64,000 nucleotides of DNA from Vibrio salinus (GCF_021272385.1 NZ_JAJSDZ010000010.1:1550001-1614000); one strand, 5' to 3'. Positions 53,949 to 62,458 are shown, numbered from the stretch's first letter. The notes: generated by a model not told the origin, from the letters alone. Translations and numbers: made by a program.

Positions 53949-55403
53949 TCAGTCTGTTAAATTAAGAACATATCTATAAACGGATTTCAGGACATTTAAT
54001 TTGTCTGGTTGGTTCTCATATTGAGTTACAAGATTTTCAAGATTATTCATATAGTTGTGTATATGTCCTTCAAAATAGTTCTGGCAATGACTCTGCCATT
54101 TCTGTTGTTCTTGTAATGTTAATGTCCAGGGATAATTTCTTGCCCGGTAACGAAACAGAAGCGGTTCGATTCTGGCATCCTCAAAAGTAAGATTCAGACT
54201 GCCCAGAGCATCCGGATGAGTTTCACGTATGATGTCCATTGCTGCTTTATCCGTATCGGAGAAGAAACCGTCGTAGAGTTGCTCGTCGATATCTTTGGTT
54301 GGGAATTCATTATTTTCACTGAAAATCTCTGTTACTTTTTCTCGAATCTCCGGGTGTTGCCGGATAAGGGCTAAATTTTCCAGGCATTGCTGCCTGTTTA
54401 TACCAATTTGTTGGGCATTCTCCGCCGTTAACGTTTTTGCCGGTGCCAGTATCGGACATTTATTCAGATGAATAAGTTTAATCGGGACGGGCAATTCAGA
54501 ATCGGATAATTCTTCTTTCTTTGTGTATAGCCTTTTGCGCAGTTCTTCAGAGGTCATCGAAATCAACAGTTCTGGTGATTTCGCCAAATCAACGGCAATT
54601 ACGGCATTTGAGTTTCCGGGGTGCCAGGCCAGAGGCACAACCCAACTGGTATATTGGCATTCACGCCCAAACATACCTGACACATGGACGAGTGGTGTCA
54701 GGTTTACAATGTCGACCAGGGTATTGAGTTTGCGTTTTTGTCTGTTCTCAAAAAAATAATTGAGCAGTTTGGGTTGAGCCGATTTTACTTTTTTTGCTAT
54801 TTCTATCGTTGCGATTACATCTGCCATTGCATCATGTGCATTACTGTGCTCAATCCCATTTGCAACGGAGAGATGTTCAAGCTTGAAACTGATGAAACCA
54901 TCTTCATTTTCAGGCCATTGAATACCGTCTGGTCTGAGTGCATAGCATGCCCGCATGACATCAAGCATATCCCACCTTGAATTACCGTTTTTCCATGCCC
55001 AGGCATAGGGATCCAGAAAATTGCGATAGCAGGTATAACGGGTTACTTCGTCATCAAACCGAATGTTGTTATAGCCGACGCTGGTGGTATTCGGACAAGA
55101 CAAGGCATCGTAAATTTTGCTGATAAATTTAGGTTCCGGTAAGCCTTTTTGTATCGCTACCTGAGGAGTAATACCGGTGACCAGTGCTGCTTCCGGTGCA
55201 GGTAGGTAGTCGTGAGGTGGCTGGCAATAAATAACCAAAGGTTCTTCGATTATATTAAAATCGGCATCTGTTCTGACTCCCGCAAACTGGCAAGGTCGAT
55301 CTTTTGCCGGACTTACACCCCAGGTTTCATAGTCAAAAAAGAAGAATGTCGGTTTTTCTCCCTTTTTTTGAGTCCCTTTTTGCTCAAATTCTGAATTATT
55401 CAA
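53949..55403 (-). CDS. sbcB: Exonuclease I
   Basis: SbcB degrades single-stranded DNA 3' to 5' and acts in recombination and mismatch repair. The DEDDh nuclease motif is FFFFDYETWG, with the SH3-like and helical exonuclease C-terminal region (SGMFGRECQYTSWV, LYDGFFSDTDKAAM) also intact. The open frame extends to 55505, but the family N-terminus and an AAGGG ribosome site five bases away point to a TTG at 55403, giving 484 residues (475 in E. coli). Confidence 0.94.
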   Translation of the reverse strand: MNNSEFEQKGTQKKGEKPTFFFFDYETWGVSPAKDRPCQFAGVRTDADFNIIEEPLVIYCQPPHDYLPAPEAALVTGITPQVAIQKGLPEPKFISKIYDALSCPNTTSVGYNNIRFDDEVTRYTCYRNFLDPYAWAWKNGNSRWDMLDVMRACYALRPDGIQWPENEDGFISFKLEHLSVANGIEHSNAHDAMADVIATIEIAKKVKSAQPKLLNYFFENRQKRKLNTLVDIVNLTPLVHVSGMFGRECQYTSWVVPLAWHPGNSNAVIAVDLAKSPELLISMTSEELRKRLYTKKEELSDSELPVPIKLIHLNKCPILAPAKTLTAENAQQIGINRQQCLENLALIRQHPEIREKVTEIFSENNEFPTKDIDEQLYDGFFSDTDKAAMDIIRETHPDALGSLNLTFEDARIEPLLFRYRARNYPWTLTLQEQQKWQSHCQNYFEGHIHNYMNNLENLVTQYENQPDKLNVLKSVYRYVLNLTD

Positions 55404-55717
55404 AGTAACCCTTAATATAAAATGGATTCTGTCTGTTTTATTTGTTGTCTGTTCGGGCTTTTTTATTGCACTACATAGCACGAAGGCAATACTAAATGCG
55501 GCCATTATCTTCTAATACCGGGGTAGATTCAATGGGAGCAAAGTAGGTTCAGATAAAGCAAGGCTGGCTGTATTATTGAGATTTCGTTATAAATGTTCTA
55601 ACAGGATACAGGATACAGGATACAGGATACAGGATACAGGATACAGGATACAGGATACAGGGTTCGGGTCAGTCTACGAAAAGTAGAACACACATAACAA
55701 TCAATGAGGAAGAAAGG
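55404..55717. other. sbcB to dienelactone-hydrolase divergent region
   Basis: This 314-base control region contains the heptanucleotide repeat at 55601-55660. On the hydrolase side GAGGAAGAAAGG directly precedes the ATG. No further gene is supported. Confidence 0.5.
55601..55660. repeat. 7-bp tandem repeat (ACAGGAT)8.6
   Basis: Sixty bases consist of eight perfect copies of ACAGGAT plus four bases. The unit is not a multiple of three and lies outside the supported genes, 58 bases before the hydrolase start, so length changes could alter promoter or leader spacing. Confidence 0.98.
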
Positions 55718-56431
55718 ATGATTCAGCAAAAGCAACATATTTACACGGAAGGTGATACCACCATGCACGGACAATTTATCTGGGATGATCAACAAACGAC
55801 ACCGGTGCCCGGTATACTAATTGCGCCAGCGTTTTGTGGGATTACTTCATTCTTCGTTGAACGAGGGAAAGAACTGGTTGCACAGGGGTATTCCGTTCTT
55901 GTTGTTGACTATTATGGGGATGGGCGTTCGACTACCTCTCCGGAAGAGGCAACATTATGGAAGAGCGAACTTGATGAAAACCGACATGTCTTGTGTCAGA
56001 GAATGCTTGCCGCGTTGAATGCGCTTCGTGGGATTGATGGCGTGGACGAGCAACGGATTGGAGCAATGGGCTATTGCTTTGGTGGCAAGGGGGTACTTGA
56101 TTTGGCTCGTAGTGGCGAATCTTTCACTGCCGTAGTCTCTCTCCATGGGGTCTATGACGCTCCGGTCTCTGATAATGCGGACATACCGGAGATTAAGCCT
56201 TCGGTGCTGATTCTACATGGGTATGACGACCCTTTATCTCCACCAGACTCGCTCGATACCCTCTGCCAGGAATTGTCAGAACGGTGTTCAGATTGGCAAA
56301 TTCTGACATTTGGTCATACCGGACATTCTTTTACTAACCCCAAAGCGAACAATCCAGGCTTTGCTTTTCAGGCTCGATCAACTAATCGCTCGTGGAAGGC
56401 ATTGACCCATTTTTTCGCTGAAATGATTTAG
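55718..56431 (+). CDS. Dienelactone hydrolase family protein
   Basis: This 237-residue protein has the alpha/beta-hydrolase fold of the DLH family. The nucleophile is a cysteine in GYCFGG (C120), as in true dienelactone hydrolases. The acid is in HGYDDPLSP and the histidine in HTGHSF. The N-terminal PGILIAPAFCGIT and VLVVDYYGDGRS are typical. There is no catechol pathway nearby, so the physiological substrate is unknown. A strong ribosome site precedes the start, and the 7-bp repeat lies just upstream. Confidence 0.86.
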   Translation: MIQQKQHIYTEGDTTMHGQFIWDDQQTTPVPGILIAPAFCGITSFFVERGKELVAQGYSVLVVDYYGDGRSTTSPEEATLWKSELDENRHVLCQRMLAALNALRGIDGVDEQRIGAMGYCFGGKGVLDLARSGESFTAVVSLHGVYDAPVSDNADIPEIKPSVLILHGYDDPLSPPDSLDTLCQELSERCSDWQILTFGHTGHSFTNPKANNPGFAFQARSTNRSWKALTHFFAEMI

Positions 56432-56558
56432 TTTCTGTAGGGAATAAGCTGTCACTATTAGAGGGAATGAGCATAGAGAAGACGTATTTTCCTGTGGTAT
56501 TTATCAAATGGCTGAGTACACTGGAAGGATTAACTCATTAATCAGAAAAGAGAAAACC

Positions 56559-57590
56559 ATGTTGGAGACAAAATATTTAGCTGACATCAAGCATCGTATT
56601 GATCAAAAAACAAAGCCTCTTGGTTCTTTGGGCATTTTAGAGCAGTTGGCAACAAAATTAGCATTGATTCAGTCTCAGGGGAAAGAGAGTACGGTAGATC
56701 ATATTGACGTAACAAAACCAACCGTCCTGGTATTTGCCGGTGACCATGGTGTCGCTGATGAAGGTGTGAGTATCGCTCCAAGTGAGGTCACTTATCAGAT
56801 GGTCATGAACTTTTTAGCCGGAGGAGCCGGAGTAAACTGTTTCTGCCGTAGTAATGATGTGGCGATGAAGGTAATCGATTGTGGCATCATGATTCCGGTT
56901 GACCGTCCGCAGGATGAGATATTTGTTTTGCAACGACTTGGAGAGCGTACAGAAAACTTCGCTCACAAACCAGCTATGACATCAGAGCAGGTGAAACAGG
57001 GGTTGGATCTGGGTGAGCGGATCGTCGCTGATACTATCGAATCGGGTTCTAATCTGGTTATGTTTGGTGAAATGGGTATTGCCAATACAACCAGTGCAGC
57101 AGCAATTCTTGCGTCTATTACTCAAAGTAATCCTGAGGCGTGCGTTGGACTTGGTACCGGAATAAATCCAGAGCAATATGCGACTAAACTTGCGATTGTT
57201 ACTAAAGCGGCAGAGCAAAATAAAGATGTGGACCTGCTGACAGTGCTTGCGAATGTCGGAGGTTATGAAATTGTCCAAATGGTTGGCGCTTTTTTAGGTG
57301 CAGGAAGGAAGAAAACCCCCGTTTTGGTTGATGGTTTTATTGTGACTGTCTCTGCTTATGTTGCGTCTTTAATTGAGCCTGAATGCAGAGAATATATGAT
57401 TTTCTCACATCAGTCGGAAGAATCCGGCCATAAGTTGGTTTTGAGTAAAATGGAAGCGAAGCCATTGCTTTCTCTAGGGCTAAGACTTGGCGAAGGAACA
57501 GGGGCCGTTCTGGCTGTTCCATTACTCCGTTCTGCCTGTGAATTTTATAATACAATGGCGAGTTTTGATGAAGCTGGTGTGACGGTGTAA
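56559..57590 (+). CDS. cobT: Nicotinate-nucleotide-dimethylbenzimidazole phosphoribosyltransferase
   Basis: CobT activates the lower ligand of cobalamin to alpha-ribazole phosphate. The KTKPLGSLGILEQLA start, FAGDHGVADEGVS, GEMGIANTTSAAA and the catalytic glutamate in LRLGEGTGAVLA (about residue 312) are all present. I choose the ATG at 56559 with AGAGAA upstream (343 residues); the open frame runs 17 codons further. It starts a cobT-cobU-cobC unit with very short gaps. No cobalamin riboswitch is visible in the 127 bases before it. Confidence 0.95.
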   Translation: MLETKYLADIKHRIDQKTKPLGSLGILEQLATKLALIQSQGKESTVDHIDVTKPTVLVFAGDHGVADEGVSIAPSEVTYQMVMNFLAGGAGVNCFCRSNDVAMKVIDCGIMIPVDRPQDEIFVLQRLGERTENFAHKPAMTSEQVKQGLDLGERIVADTIESGSNLVMFGEMGIANTTSAAAILASITQSNPEACVGLGTGINPEQYATKLAIVTKAAEQNKDVDLLTVLANVGGYEIVQMVGAFLGAGRKKTPVLVDGFIVTVSAYVASLIEPECREYMIFSHQSEESGHKLVLSKMEAKPLLSLGLRLGEGTGAVLAVPLLRSACEFYNTMASFDEAGVTV

Positions 57591-57596
57591 CTAATA

Positions 57597-58142
57597 ATGT
57601 CAACATACCTTATTCTGGGCGGAGCACGTAGCGGGAAATCACGTTTTGCGGAAAGTATTGTTTCCAGGTTGTATTCTGAAGAGCCGCATACTCGTCTTCA
57701 CTATGTCGCGACCGCTATTGCTTTTGATGCTGAGATGAAAGAGCGGATTACCGAGCATCAAAAAAGGCGAGGTTCCGAATGGATTGAACATGAATGTCCG
57801 ACAGAACTTGCATCGAAGTTACAAACATTTCAGCGAAGTGATGTGGTATTAGTTGATTGTCTGACCATCTGGTTGAATAACATTATTTATAATGACGGAA
57901 ATGACATTTCTCAGAACGAAGTTCAGGATAAAGTTCAGGAACTTGTCAGAGTCCTCTCAGATTCCGAAGCCAGTTATGTTCTGGTGTCGAATGAAGTTGG
58001 ACTTGGGGTTGTCCCTATGGGCAAGATTACCCGGCTGTTTGTTGATAACGCCGGCTGGATGAATCAGGCTATTGCCGGTGTTGTAGACAATGTCTTCCTG
58101 GTGTCTGCCGGGCTCCCGTTAGTCTTGAAGGGGGCGTTGTGA
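57597..58142 (+). CDS. cobU: Adenosylcobinamide kinase / guanylyltransferase
   Basis: CobU phosphorylates adenosylcobinamide and then attaches GMP. The P-loop is LGGARSGKSRFAES (residues 7-20), the guanylylated histidine is probably in TEHQKRRG, and VLVDCLTIWLNN and VSNEVGLGVVP are conserved. Its 181 residues are normal. It begins six bases after cobT and overlaps cobC by four. Its product is the substrate of CobS, whose gene is not next to it as would be expected. Confidence 0.96.
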   Translation: MSTYLILGGARSGKSRFAESIVSRLYSEEPHTRLHYVATAIAFDAEMKERITEHQKRRGSEWIEHECPTELASKLQTFQRSDVVLVDCLTIWLNNIIYNDGNDISQNEVQDKVQELVRVLSDSEASYVLVSNEVGLGVVPMGKITRLFVDNAGWMNQAIAGVVDNVFLVSAGLPLVLKGAL

Positions 58143-58747
58143 GAAAAATTAACGTCTGGTTATTAAGGCATGGGAAAACGGAAGGAGCAGCAGCATTGAA
58201 TGGCCAGTTTGACGCTAAAGTTCCGGTGACGACGCAACAGGAAATTCATCAGAAGCTTCATGCGGCAGAGGTCAGTTTTTCGACGATTATCAGCTCGCCA
58301 CTTTCCCGCTGTCTGTCTCTGGGGAAGTTAATCTCAGATTCGGAACATAAAACGTTGAGGGTTCATCCCGATTTGGGTGAAATGAATTTTGGTGTTTATG
58401 ACGGAGTGCCTTTTGATCGTATCCCTCAAGATGAATGGGGTACGCTTGACCGCTTCTGGCAGGATCCTCAGGCAAATCCATTACCTGAGGCAGAAACATT
58501 AGAGCATTTCTATCACAGGATTTCTGTCACCTGGGAAGGAGTTATCTCGGGTCTGGATCAAGACTTATTAATTATTACTCATGGCGGTGTTATTCGTATG
58601 ATTCTGGCTAACGTTTTGGGTTTCCCCTGGAATAATGCTTCTTTATTTACTCGGTTAACGATTTCCAATCAGTCATTGACCCATTTTGAAATTGTTATGG
58701 ACAGAAAGCCTTTCGTTACTGTGAAAAGTATCGGCGTCACATTGTGA
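58139..58747 (+). CDS. cobC: Histidine phosphatase family protein, likely alpha-ribazole phosphatase
   Basis: This 202-residue phosphoglycerate-mutase-like phosphatase has the catalytic RHGKTEG motif (H11) and a second histidine in LLIITHGGVIRMIL. The operon position after cobU supports alpha-ribazole-5'-phosphate phosphatase (CobC), which removes the phosphate at the end of nucleotide-loop assembly. The start is GTG, overlapping the cobU stop as GTGA. Confidence 0.87.
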   Translation: MRKINVWLLRHGKTEGAAALNGQFDAKVPVTTQQEIHQKLHAAEVSFSTIISSPLSRCLSLGKLISDSEHKTLRVHPDLGEMNFGVYDGVPFDRIPQDEWGTLDRFWQDPQANPLPEAETLEHFYHRISVTWEGVISGLDQDLLIITHGGVIRMILANVLGFPWNNASLFTRLTISNQSLTHFEIVMDRKPFVTVKSIGVTL

Positions 58748-58855
58748 GCGATTCGATTCACGTAATAAACAACGTCATGATACTATTAGTTTTTACACGT
58801 AATTCTACCATCTCAATGTGTTGTCTTTAGTTTTTGTTAAGATTCAGGTGTAAGC

Positions 58856-59809
58856 ATGTGCAGCAAGTTATTTGAACAGTCCTTTTTAAACGACAGTCTA
58901 TATCTGACGGCCAGACTGGAGAAAGAGGAGAAAACCGTCTCGAATGATGTCAGAGTTGTTTTACATGATGCTGGCGTTTTTGAAATTATTCCTTCGGAAG
59001 TTAGTGATGAGACTCCCCATTTGCTGGTAACCTGCTGTGCATCCGCAAAGAATGCATCACATCTTAGTTTTATTGATTCCCTTCTTGATGACGTTATTAG
59101 TGGTTTTCAGAAGGTAAAAATACATTGTCTGTTTATTTTAAATGAGATTTCTGACGGTCTTCCGGTTACTCTTGATGATGCTTTGCAGAACTACGTGAAA
59201 GCTTTTTGGAGTGGGATTAATCCGCAGAAAGGGCTTTATCTGGATATTACGATTAATGACCGTTCATCGATTTATCCAACCGTTGCGTATAGTCCCAAAG
59301 TCCGGGCGCCGGTTCGTTCATCCCGTTTGTTTGAATTCTTTGAATTATCGCATATTGATGCTGTTGTCTTGCACAATGCACCAACACAGACGCTCACCTG
59401 GAATATTGCCAATCAGTTTGAGGTTGATTCAGCTCAAATTGAATTATCCGTAAAAGCCGCTGAGATCAGTCAAAGAAGAAATCAAGGGTTTGAACTAACC
59501 CTTCGGGATTTTATGGCACAAGAGAAGAGCGAACATATACCGAAAGCCCCTAAATATTTCAGAGTAACAAGGACCATTGTCAAACAGCATAATGAGTTCC
59601 GTTTTTTATTTTCGTCTGAGCTTCCGAATTTTACCCGGTTTAAACATGGTGAGGTATTTGGTATGGACGGAGAAAAGCCGTTGATGGCAAAAAATGATGG
59701 TGAAGCGGTGTTATTTCCTGATAGCACGGTATCTGTTGGAGATATTGCCGCTATTATGGTGTTTGATGTACTACCGAGATATGAAGAAAGTCAGCTGATT
59801 TATGATTAA
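58856..59809 (+). CDS. AstE-family protein lacking the zinc site
   Basis: The 317-residue product aligns with succinylglutamate desuccinylase (AstE) along its length, and its C-terminal third (VTRTIVKQHNEF, FKHGEVFGMDGEKPLMAKND) is close to vibrio AstE. In active enzymes a HGNE-type motif and a DLH motif bind zinc. Here the matching places read ASAKNAS (62-68) and DITIN (130-134), so all three ligands are gone. The substrate-binding N-R-F loop between them is also missing, and the protein is about 25 residues short. The glutamate in IELS (196) remains. The frame is intact. It is probably a non-catalytic AstE relative. Confidence 0.8.
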   Translation: MCSKLFEQSFLNDSLYLTARLEKEEKTVSNDVRVVLHDAGVFEIIPSEVSDETPHLLVTCCASAKNASHLSFIDSLLDDVISGFQKVKIHCLFILNEISDGLPVTLDDALQNYVKAFWSGINPQKGLYLDITINDRSSIYPTVAYSPKVRAPVRSSRLFEFFELSHIDAVVLHNAPTQTLTWNIANQFEVDSAQIELSVKAAEISQRRNQGFELTLRDFMAQEKSEHIPKAPKYFRVTRTIVKQHNEFRFLFSSELPNFTRFKHGEVFGMDGEKPLMAKNDGEAVLFPDSTVSVGDIAAIMVFDVLPRYEESQLIYD

Positions 59810-59882
59810 TGAGCTAAATTTTCTTTCTATTCGTTTTTTTAACAGGTAATGTTATCTGAAATAAAATTTTAGTTTTCAGATA

Positions 59883-60878
59883 ATGGATTTTTATCAGCTT
59901 ACTCAACGACAGAGACAGAAATGGTTAAAAGCTATCTGTCTCTTTTTTATTACTCTTATTGTCTTTTCATTTGTCTATCTCATGTTTGGGGAAGTGTTTA
60001 TTTCTCCTTTATCACCTAAGTCATCATTTGAAATTCAGCTTATTACAGATTTAAGATTGCCCCGGTTATTGGCTGCAATCATGATTGGTGCGGCTTTATC
60101 CTTGTCTGGTGCAACTTTACAGATTTTGCTTGGGAATGGACTTGCCGAACCCGGTATCATCGGGGTATCGGGTGGCGCAAGTGTTGCAATGGTTATTCTT
60201 TTATTTATTTTTCCCATGTTTGCGACACCTGTTGGATTCATGATTAGTGCTATTATGGGGGCGCTCTTATTTACATTTATATTAGTTGCTATCGCCAGAG
60301 CGATGAGGCTGACCACAGCCCGTTTGTTGTTAGTTGGGGTGGCGATGGGAATTCTGGCAAGTTCGGTTGTGACCTGGTTTTTTTATTTCAGTGATGACTT
60401 AAGTTTACGCCTGCTCATTTATTGGTTAATGGGAAGTATTAGTGGAGTAACATGGAAGCAGCATTGGATAAGTTTAATTATGTTTCCTGCTGTGATTTGG
60501 GTCATGAGTAAAGGGAACTTGTTGGACCGACTGATGCTTGGTGAAGTTCACGCCCGTCAATTGGGTATAGATGTATATAAAGTACGTTGGCAGCTCATTA
60601 TAGCTGTTGCTGTCTTAGTTGGTGGTTCCGTTGCTTTGGGTGGAATTATCGGGTTTATAGGTCTTATCGTCCCGCATCTTTTACGCCTGGCATTTGGTAG
60701 TGAAAATCGTTATTTATTGCCACTTACTGCAATCTCAGGAGCTTTACTGCTGGTTATGGCTGATTTATTGGCGAGAACGTTACTGGATTCTGCTGAATTG
60801 CCATTAGGTGTTGTAACAACAACGATTGGTGCCCCCGTATTTGTATGGATGCTGTTAAAAAATCATGATACATATTAA
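59883..60878 (+). CDS. btuC: Vitamin B12 ABC transporter permease
   Basis: BtuC is the membrane subunit of the cobalamin importer, with about nine or ten transmembrane helices across 331 residues. FecCD-family signatures are DLRLPRLLAAIMIGAALSLSGA near residue 55, PGIIGVSGGASVA, and the coupling region GFIGLIVPHLLRLAFG. The membership in the BtuC branch is supported by btuD overlapping its end by 14 bases and by the neighbouring cob genes. The periplasmic partner btuF is not in the window. Confidence 0.9.
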   Translation: MDFYQLTQRQRQKWLKAICLFFITLIVFSFVYLMFGEVFISPLSPKSSFEIQLITDLRLPRLLAAIMIGAALSLSGATLQILLGNGLAEPGIIGVSGGASVAMVILLFIFPMFATPVGFMISAIMGALLFTFILVAIARAMRLTTARLLLVGVAMGILASSVVTWFFYFSDDLSLRLLIYWLMGSISGVTWKQHWISLIMFPAVIWVMSKGNLLDRLMLGEVHARQLGIDVYKVRWQLIIAVAVLVGGSVALGGIIGFIGLIVPHLLRLAFGSENRYLLPLTAISGALLLVMADLLARTLLDSAELPLGVVTTTIGAPVFVWMLLKNHDTY

Positions 60879-61620
60879 GAACGTTACTGTTGAGGGGCGT
60901 CTGGACAATGTTACTTTTGAGATTCCGGCCAATCAACAGGTACATATTATCGGACCTAACGGGAGTGGGAAGAGCACATTACTTGCTTCTCTTGCCGGGG
61001 TTATTTCGTATGAAGGTCAGATAATACTGAATAATACAGAGATAAGTACTTTTTCATTAGAAGAATTATCTAAGGTCAGAGCGTATCTGGCTCAGAATGA
61101 AAAGCCCGTATTCAATGTGACTGTCTATGAGTATTTAAGACTTTCATTACCCGTCCATGTCACATTATCACATAAGAAGGTCACGGATGTTGTGAGTCAT
61201 TTGATTGATTTATTGAATGTCCGGGATAAATTAACATCGAGTATCCATCAGTTGTCTGGTGGAGAATGGCAACGGGTAAGAATTATCGGGTGCTGTTTAC
61301 AGGTGTGGCCCGAACTGAATCCTGATGGGGAATTGTTGATTCTAGACGAACCGGCGGCACCTTTGGATATCGGACAGGAGAGGTATCTCTACTCTTTGCT
61401 TAACGAAGCGAAAGAGCAAGGATTGAGCGTTATTATGGCTAATCATGATTTGAATCGTTCTCTTCAGTATTCTGAGTATGTTGTTTTGCTGTCAGATTCA
61501 AAGTCCGTGTGTTGTGGTATGACCGATGAGGTTGTAACGGCAAAAACGATTCAGAACGTTTTCCATACCGGAGTTCAACAAATTGAAATTGAAGAAAAAA
61601 GACACTTAATTTTCGATTAA
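60865..61620 (+). CDS. btuD: Vitamin B12 ABC transporter ATPase
   Basis: BtuD is the ATPase subunit of BtuCD. The Walker A is GPNGSGKST (about 30-38), the signature is LSGGEWQRVRI, Walker B is LLILDEPAAPLD, and the switch histidine is in ANHDLNRSL. Its 251 residues match the E. coli protein (249). It is translated from a start inside btuC. The next terminator on this strand is 180 bases downstream at 61801. Confidence 0.94.
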   Translation: MIHIKNVTVEGRLDNVTFEIPANQQVHIIGPNGSGKSTLLASLAGVISYEGQIILNNTEISTFSLEELSKVRAYLAQNEKPVFNVTVYEYLRLSLPVHVTLSHKKVTDVVSHLIDLLNVRDKLTSSIHQLSGGEWQRVRIIGCCLQVWPELNPDGELLILDEPAAPLDIGQERYLYSLLNEAKEQGLSVIMANHDLNRSLQYSEYVVLLSDSKSVCCGMTDEVVTAKTIQNVFHTGVQQIEIEEKRHLIFD

Positions 61621-61732
61621 TTTTGGTGCAATAAGCACAACCGTGGAGCAGTTAATTACCAATCAGCATGCTAGGGAAATTGCTTAATGGAAAAATTCCC
61701 TATTATTCATAGAGTTAATGGTTTTAAAAAAG

Positions 61733-61749
61733 TTGGCACACAATTGGCA
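61733..61749 (+). promoter_or_regulatory. Sigma-54 promoter
   Basis: TTGGCACACAATTGGCA has GG at 61735-61736 and GC at 61747-61748, exactly ten bases apart, and fits TGGCACG-N4-TTGCW at all but two positions. Inverted repeats lie upstream: GTGC-N5-GCAC at 61626-61638 and TAGGGAA/TTCCCTA at 61672-61702. These could be activator sites. Confidence 0.7.
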
Positions 61750-61759
61750 TTAATAAGAG

Positions 61760-61831
61760 TGATACATTCTCGTTCTTGTTAGGCTTTTTATAGTCTTCTT
61801 GCCATCTTGTTTAACAAGATGGCTTTTTTTT
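61760..61831 (+). ncRNA. Candidate sigma-54-dependent small RNA
   Basis: Transcription from the sigma-54 site would begin near 61760 and stop at the terminator ending near 61831, giving about 70 bases. The body is single-stranded and rich in U and C (TTCTCGTTCTTGTT, AGTCTTCTTG), followed by the terminator stem and U-run, the layout of an Hfq-dependent RNA. There is no start codon with a ribosome site. It does not resemble Qrr. The extent is predicted from signals only. Confidence 0.5.
61801..61831 (+). terminator. Strong terminator downstream of btuD
   Basis: GCCATCTTG-TTTAA-CAAGATGGC is followed by eight T residues. It can end both the candidate small RNA and any read-through from btuD. It does not work on the minus strand. 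Confidence 0.95.
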
Positions 61832-61842
61832 ATTTAAAGGGA

Positions 61843-62421
61843 TTATGATTTGAAAAATTGGGCCAGATCAGCAGGGCGATAATTAACTGATTTGAGAACC
61901 TTTCCTTTACGAATGGTTTTTTCTTCGCCAATAAAATCGGCAGAGCATTTTGCGATAATGTAAGCGCCTTTTTCACTTGGTGATATTGTGATGCCCTGAT
62001 TTGAATAAAAATCTTCTGTTTGTTTATATTCATCAAAAGATTTACACACTTTGCTCATATTTGAGCTGTGAACTTCATCCCAGCAAGGAATAAAATCTAT
62101 GCCACGGTTTTCTGCAACATTTAATAATAAGTCGATAATATAATTGATACCAAGGTTTGCTTCTATCGAGTTCATTCCCAGATGAACAAGACGTCCCATA
62201 AGTACATATACGGTATCAACAATGGCATCAGCCTGCTCAACAATATTGTCTGCCTGAGCTAGCTCCGTAAGTTCTTCAATTGCCAGTGAGGTATGCAGGG
62301 TGTCTGCGTTAGAGTCAAGGCTGTCCGGATCGGCGACTGGCAGATCGAATGTGGTTCTGAATTCAACGATATCCCGATATATGTGTTGGAAAATTTCCGG
62401 AGTTAATTTAGTTAGTTTCAT
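61843..62421 (-). CDS. MazG-like / PRA-PH-type NTP pyrophosphohydrolase
   Basis: The 192-residue protein has the all-alpha NTP pyrophosphohydrolase motif: EELTEL (49-54) followed by EQAD (62-65) in IVEQADAIVDTVYVLMGRL. These residues bind magnesium and cleave NTPs to NMP and PPi. The C-terminal half (SSNMSKVCKSFDEYKQTEDFY) recalls phage- and bacterial PRA-PH domain proteins. The substrate is unknown; such enzymes often clean up noncanonical nucleotides. It follows the DUF2750 gene by about 38 bases after its stop, so the two may be co-transcribed. Confidence 0.8.
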   Translation of the reverse strand: MKLTKLTPEIFQHIYRDIVEFRTTFDLPVADPDSLDSNADTLHTSLAIEELTELAQADNIVEQADAIVDTVYVLMGRLVHLGMNSIEANLGINYIIDLLLNVAENRGIDFIPCWDEVHSSNMSKVCKSFDEYKQTEDFYSNQGITISPSEKGAYIIAKCSADFIGEEKTIRKGKVLKSVNYRPADLAQFFKS

Positions 62422-62458
62422 AGTAATTGTCGTTCTTTGGTTAGTACTTCAAATAGTG

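Noticed and set aside
55598..55795. Open frame with repeated LYPVSCI units
   Set aside because: It is a translation of the ACAGGAT tandem repeat.
56432..56558. Cobalamin riboswitch before cobT
   Set aside because: No B12-box sequence or the expected long structured leader is present.
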